Positions 60,544-64,000 of a stretch of 64,000 nucleotides of DNA are shown here, in pieces. The notes below the pieces were generated by a model, which was not told where the DNA came from, did no database searches, and saw only the letters and a program-made list of their open reading frames with translations. Position 1 is the stretch's first letter; each line of letters opens with the position of its first letter. A program made the position numbers and the translations under genes. Source of the DNA: Modicisalibacter ilicicola DSM 19980 (GTDB lineage Bacteria > Pseudomonadota > Gammaproteobacteria > Pseudomonadales > Halomonadaceae); NCBI RefSeq assembly GCF_900128925.1, contig NZ_FQUJ01000006.1, forward strand, positions 159,388 through 223,387, read 5' to 3'.

Positions 60544-61158
60544 TCAGGGCGATGACAGGGTGGATGGGGTCACCTCGACGGCTCGGTGCGATAGCTTGCT
60601 CAGCGCCGTGTCGAGATGCGCCTCGGCGCTGCTGCTATCGAGGCGCCCCTGGGGGCCTGAAACGGCAAGCCAGAGGGTCTCCGAATCGGTCGACGTCACT
60701 CGGCGGCAGATCATCACCCCCCCGGCAAAGTCCAGCGTCGGGACGCCGGCGGGAGCGGGCCAGCGCTGACCGGGATACAGCTCGTGACGCAAGGCACTGT
60801 CGGGCGTGGCTACCAGGCGGCATTCGGCGCTCTCGCCTGTGACTGCGATCAGGGTGGCGGTTTCGCCGCTGGCGGCGGCCAGGGCATCGAGAACGGGCTG
60901 GACCCGGGCCTCGAGCCGGCGGCTTGGCAGGTGGCGACGTGCCAGACGCCACGGTGTCGGCCCCAGGCGGTAGCGCCCGTCGCCGCCGCGTTGCACGTAA
61001 TCGAACCGCTCGAGTGATCCCAGCAGCCGCAACAGTGTGCTCTTGTAGAACCCGGTGGCATTCGCCAGCTCGGCCAGGGTAAAGCACTCCTCGGTGGCGT
61101 CGAATGCCTCGAGAATGGTCAATGCCCGCTCCACGGCCTCTACGCGATCTTGTGCCAT
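60544..61158 (-). CDS. IclR-family transcriptional regulator (short)
   Basis: The 204-residue protein has an IclR-type winged helix-turn-helix (RALTILEAFDATEECFTLAELANATGFYKSTLLRLLGSLERF, about 11-52). The effector domain is shorter than the usual roughly 250-residue form. It is divergent from tctC and next to a perfect palindrome at 61291-61310. GAGG lies upstream of the preferred ATG 61158; ATG 61176 is an alternative. It may act as repressor of the tricarboxylate transporter genes. Confidence 0.85.
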   Translation of the reverse strand: MAQDRVEAVERALTILEAFDATEECFTLAELANATGFYKSTLLRLLGSLERFDYVQRGGDGRYRLGPTPWRLARRHLPSRRLEARVQPVLDALAAASGETATLIAVTGESAECRLVATPDSALRHELYPGQRWPAPAGVPTLDFAGGVMICRRVTSTDSETLWLAVSGPQGRLDSSSAEAHLDTALSKLSHRAVEVTPSTLSSP

Positions 61159-61238
61159 GCTGACAGTATGCCTCATGCAGGTGATGAAGAAGCCTCGCCG
61201 TCCTGGCTCGACTTTGGTCGTAATGAGGACGATAGGCG

Positions 61239-61267
61239 TTGACGTCTCTCTCTGGGGTGCCTAGCTT
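61239..61267 (+). promoter_or_regulatory. Possible promoter of tctCBA
   Basis: TTGACG (61239-61244) and TAGCTT (61262-61267) are spaced by 17 bases. The -10 match is weak, so activation by a regulator would be expected. Confidence 0.35.
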
Positions 61268-61290
61268 TCTACTCCAAGGAACGATGTTCT

Positions 61291-61310
61291 GCCTTACAGA
61301 ATTGTAAGGC
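61291..61310. promoter_or_regulatory. Perfect palindrome upstream of tctC
   Basis: GCCTTACA-GAAT-TGTAAGGC lies in the 235-base gap between the divergent iclR-type and tctC genes. It is a candidate operator for the IclR-type repressor or the TctD-like regulator. Confidence 0.6.
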
Positions 61311-61393
61311 AACGTCGAGGAATAGGGCAAGGCCGAGCCCCGCCATGTTCTTCGAACCCATCTCCCATCTCTGACAATCAAAGGGAAACAACA

Positions 61394-62380
61394 ATGACGA
61401 TGAAAACACCGATCAAACTTCTGGCCGCACTGACACTGACACTGAGCGGCAGCATGGCCATGGCCTTCGAGCCCAGTGGCAAGGTGGAGTGTCTGGCTCC
61501 GGCCGACCCGGGCGGCGGCTGGGATTTCACCTGCCGCAGTGTCGGCAAGGTGCTCGAGGAACTCGATCTGGTACCGCGTAGCGTGCAGACCATCAACATG
61601 GCCGGCGCCGGTGGCGGCGTCGCCTATGCCCATACGGTGAGCAAGCGCGCGGGTGACGAGCAGCTGCTGGTGGCCGCGTCGACGGCAACTACTACCCGCC
61701 TGGCCCAGGGGCAGTTCCAGGGCATGGATGCGGACATGGTCAACTGGATCGGGGCCCTGGGGGCCGACTATGGGATCATCGCCGTCTCCAAGGATTCCGA
61801 GTATCAGGACCTGCCGGCCCTGATGGATGCCTTGAAGGAAGACCCGCGGGCGGTGAAGTTCGCCGGAGGCAGCGCCAAGGGGGGCTGGGATCATCTCAAG
61901 GTGCTGATAGCCGCTCAGGATGCCGGGATCGAGAATCTGCCGCGCATACCCTATCTCTCCTACAACAACGGTGGCGAGGCCATGACCCAGGTGGTCGGCG
62001 GCCATGTCGACGCCTTCACCGGCGATATCACCGAGGCCCAGGGCTTCATGGAATCCGGTGACCTGCGAGTACTGGCGGTACTCTCCGAGGAGCGTCTGCC
62101 GGGCGAGTTCTCCGACATTCCCACCGCCAAGGAGCAGGGCATCGATGCGGTCGGCCCCAACTGGCGCGGCTTCTACATGCCGGCGGATATCTCCGACGAC
62201 GCCAAGCAGTACTGGGTCGATGCCATGGACACCATCTACGAGAGCGAGGAGTGGAAGCAGGTCATGAAGCAAAACGGCCTGATGCCTTTCCACATGAGCG
62301 CCGGTGAATTCGAGAGCTTCGTCAAGCAGCAGATCGATGACATCGAATCGCTCTCCAGGGATATCGGGTTGATTCAGTAA
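61394..62380 (+). CDS. tctC: TctC tricarboxylate-binding protein
   Basis: The 328-residue periplasmic protein has a signal peptide (about 1-24, ending AMA) and the TctC features: ECLAPADPGGGWDFTCR, MAGAGGGVAYAH and GGSAKGGWDHL. Spacing and length fit the family. It captures tri- or dicarboxylates for the TctAB membrane complex. The stop codon overlaps the tctB start by one base (TAATG). Confidence 0.92.
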   Translation: MTMKTPIKLLAALTLTLSGSMAMAFEPSGKVECLAPADPGGGWDFTCRSVGKVLEELDLVPRSVQTINMAGAGGGVAYAHTVSKRAGDEQLLVAASTATTTRLAQGQFQGMDADMVNWIGALGADYGIIAVSKDSEYQDLPALMDALKEDPRAVKFAGGSAKGGWDHLKVLIAAQDAGIENLPRIPYLSYNNGGEAMTQVVGGHVDAFTGDITEAQGFMESGDLRVLAVLSEERLPGEFSDIPTAKEQGIDAVGPNWRGFYMPADISDDAKQYWVDAMDTIYESEEWKQVMKQNGLMPFHMSAGEFESFVKQQIDDIESLSRDIGLIQ

Positions 62381-62832
62381 TGGCGCTCAACGATCGTCTC
62401 TTCGGGGTACTGATGCTGGTGCTGGCCGTGGCCTACGGCTGGGGCACCACCCAGTTCCCCGAACCGTTCGGTGGGGCCGAAGCGGTCGGCCCCGAAACCT
62501 TTCCCAAGCTGCTGGCGGTAGTGCTTGCGCTGACCAGCCTCTATCTGATCGTGAAGCCGGACCCGGACAATGCCTGGCCACCAGGTCGTACCTGGCTGGA
62601 ACTGGTGATCGCCGTGGTGGTGCTGGTGGCCTATACGCTGCTGCTGCAACCGCTGGGCTTCGTCATTGCCACGACCCTGGCGGTAGGCACGCTGTGCTGG
62701 CGCATGGGAGCGGCGCCCCTGCGCGCCTATCTCACCGGCCTCGTCTCCGGCGTGGTGGTGTTCTTGCTGTTCACCTACGCCCTTGATCTGCCGTTGCCCT
62801 GGGGCGTGCTGAGTGTGCTGGAGGCTGACTGA
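62380..62832 (+). CDS. tctB: TctB small membrane subunit
   Basis: The 150-residue protein has four hydrophobic segments (about 5-20, 41-58, 70-90 and 115-135) and the TctB lead-in GVLMLVLAVAYGWGTTQFPEPFGG. It forms the small subunit of the tripartite tricarboxylate transporter. The stop overlaps the tctA start (TGATG). Confidence 0.9.
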   Translation: MALNDRLFGVLMLVLAVAYGWGTTQFPEPFGGAEAVGPETFPKLLAVVLALTSLYLIVKPDPDNAWPPGRTWLELVIAVVVLVAYTLLLQPLGFVIATTLAVGTLCWRMGAAPLRAYLTGLVSGVVVFLLFTYALDLPLPWGVLSVLEAD

Positions 62833-64000
62833 TGGAAACCCTCAACTATCTGCTCGACGGGTTCGGTGTCGCCCTGGCCCCGCACAACCTGATGTTCGCG
62901 CTCCTGGGGGCGTTCCTCGGCACCCTGATCGGCGCGCTGCCCGGCCTGGGGCCGGCCAATGGGGTGGCGATCCTCATTCCCCTGGCATTCACCCTGGGGC
63001 TGCGTCCGGAAACGGCGCTGATCATGCTCACCGCGGTCTATGCGGGTGCCATGTACGGCGGGCGCATCTCGTCGATTCTCTTGAACATTCCCGGTGACGA
63101 GCCGGCCATGATGACCTGCCTCGATGGCTATCCGATGGCCCAGAAGGGCAAGGCCGCCGAGGCGCTGGCGATTTCTGCCGTCGCCTCGTTCATGGGCAGC
63201 CTCATTGCCACCATCGGCCTGATTCTATTGGCGCCACTGCTGGCCAGGTTCGCACTGACCTTCGGTGCGGCGGAATATTTCGCCCTGTTCGTGCTGGCCT
63301 TCGCGACCCTGGGCGGCATCACCGGCAAGAACCCGGTCAAGACCATCATGGCCGCCGCCATCGGACTGATGATTGCCACCGTGGGCATCGACAACACCGG
63401 CGTGCAGCGCTACACCTTTGGCGTCCTCGAACTCTACGAAGGGGTCGATTTCATCATCACCATCGTGGGCCTGTTCGCGATTTCCGAACTGCTGTTCTTC
63501 ATCGAGGCGCGTGCCGGCGGAGGGAAGTCGGAGATCGTGATCAATAAGCTCAAGCTCTCCTGGAAGGAGATCGTCGCGATCCTGCCGACCTCCTTTCGTG
63601 GCGGCGTGCTGGGCTTCATTGCCGGCGTCTTGCCCGGGGCGGGGGCGTCCCTGGGGAGTTTCATCAGCTATACGCTGGAGAAGAAGGTGCTCGGCAGGAA
63701 GGGCTATTTCGGCGAGGGCGACCCGCGAGGCGTGGCGGCGCCGGAGGCCGGCAACAACGGGGCGTCGTCAGGTGCCCTGGTGCCCATGCTGACCCTGGGC
63801 GTGCCGGGCAGCGGCACGACGGCAGTGCTGCTGGCACTGCTGATCTCGCTGAACATCACGCCCGGTCCGCTGATGTTCACCCAGAACGCGGACATCGTCT
63901 GGGGGGTGATCGCCGCCTTGCTCATCGGCAACTTCCTGCTGCTGCTGCTGAACATCCCGCTGGTAGGCATCTTCGTCAAGCTCTTGTCGGTGCCGCCGAT
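62832..64000 (+). CDS. tctA: TctA large membrane subunit (partial)
   Basis: The frame begins METLNYLLDGFGVALAPHNL and stays open to the window's end (390 codons of an expected 500 or so). It has the TctA marks GALPGLGPANGVAILIP, MYGGRISSILLNIPGDEP and the repeated GVLPGAGASLGSFISY and LGVPGSGTTAVLL. This is the main channel subunit. The 3' end lies outside the window. Confidence 0.95.
   Translation, partial: METLNYLLDGFGVALAPHNLMFALLGAFLGTLIGALPGLGPANGVAILIPLAFTLGLRPETALIMLTAVYAGAMYGGRISSILLNIPGDEPAMMTCLDGYPMAQKGKAAEALAISAVASFMGSLIATIGLILLAPLLARFALTFGAAEYFALFVLAFATLGGITGKNPVKTIMAAAIGLMIATVGIDNTGVQRYTFGVLELYEGVDFIITIVGLFAISELLFFIEARAGGGKSEIVINKLKLSWKEIVAILPTSFRGGVLGFIAGVLPGAGASLGSFISYTLEKKVLGRKGYFGEGDPRGVAAPEAGNNGASSGALVPMLTLGVPGSGTTAVLLALLISLNITPGPLMFTQNADIVWGVIAALLIGNFLLLLLNIPLVGIFVKLLSVPP

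Noticed and set aside
1-64000. CRISPR arrays, insertion sequences, structural phage genes and rRNA
   Set aside because: No regularly spaced repeats, transposase genes, capsid/tail/terminase genes or rRNA sequences were found.

Overview
The window reads as chromosome from a high-GC gammaproteobacterium. The gene families (YadGH-type exporter, QueF, YqjDEK, outer-membrane phospholipase A, TonB-dependent copper receptor, several solute transporters including NhaC and TctCBA) fit a halophile of the Halomonas/Halomonadaceae type. This assignment is inferred from gene content and codon use only; no 16S rRNA gene or other decisive marker is present.

Layout. Positions 1-5235 are ordinary core genome: tRNA-Glu, a Yip1-family membrane protein, a MarR regulator, a two-gene ABC exporter, queF, a nitroreductase and a thioesterase, ending at tRNA-Ser(GGA). 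Positions 5310-34784 are a mobile genomic island of about 29.5 kb inserted in the 3' end of that tRNA-Ser. It is bounded by a 19-bp direct repeat (CTCCCCCTCCGCCACGAAT) and by a second pair of direct repeats inside the ends that look like integrase arm-type sites. The island holds, left to right: an AT-rich two-gene module resembling phage RexA/RexB; a SRAP (YedK-like) protein; a GNAT-ASCH fusion followed by a stand-alone ASCH protein; umuDC under a LexA box; a leftward recombination operon (RadC-like, YqaJ exonuclease, ERF annealase, DUF932, small genes); a rightward replication/regulation block (YfjJ/Gp2-like protein, HTH protein, AlpA, DUF3987) with conspicuous inverted-repeat structures; a type III restriction-modification operon with an additional large helicase and DUF4391; an Mrr-like nuclease; several small orphan genes; and the tyrosine integrase. 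The overall plan recalls CP4-57/P4-type satellites carrying defence cargo.

Positions 34785-64000 are core genome again: a copper-uptake pair (DUF2946 and TonB-dependent copper receptor), a phosphatase, a leftward catabolic cluster (NhaC antiporter, thiolase, M20 deacylase, CoA-transferase A/B, class III aminotransferase) with a divergent LysR regulator, a P-type ATPase, a SpoIIAA-like protein, a BaiN/HI0933 flavoprotein, yqjDEK-like genes, phospholipase A, an MscK-like mechanosensitive channel, and then a leftward regulatory operon (IclR regulator, TctD/TctE-like two-component pair, periplasmic binding protein, TlyA methyltransferase) divergent from a tctCBA tricarboxylate transporter whose tctA runs off the end of the window.

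How parts work together. In the island the recombination genes and umuDC would act during DNA damage or element replication; Gp2-like/DUF3987/AlpA/integrase would handle maintenance and mobility; and the RexAB-like, R-M and Mrr-like genes would provide phage defence. The most promising undescribed elements are the RexAB-like module (5957-7515), the GNAT-ASCH/ASCH pair (8428-9832), the three-stem structured element before the DUF3987 gene (18501-18570), and the AT-rich replacement of the whole catalytic core of the type III mod gene (about 25840-27115).
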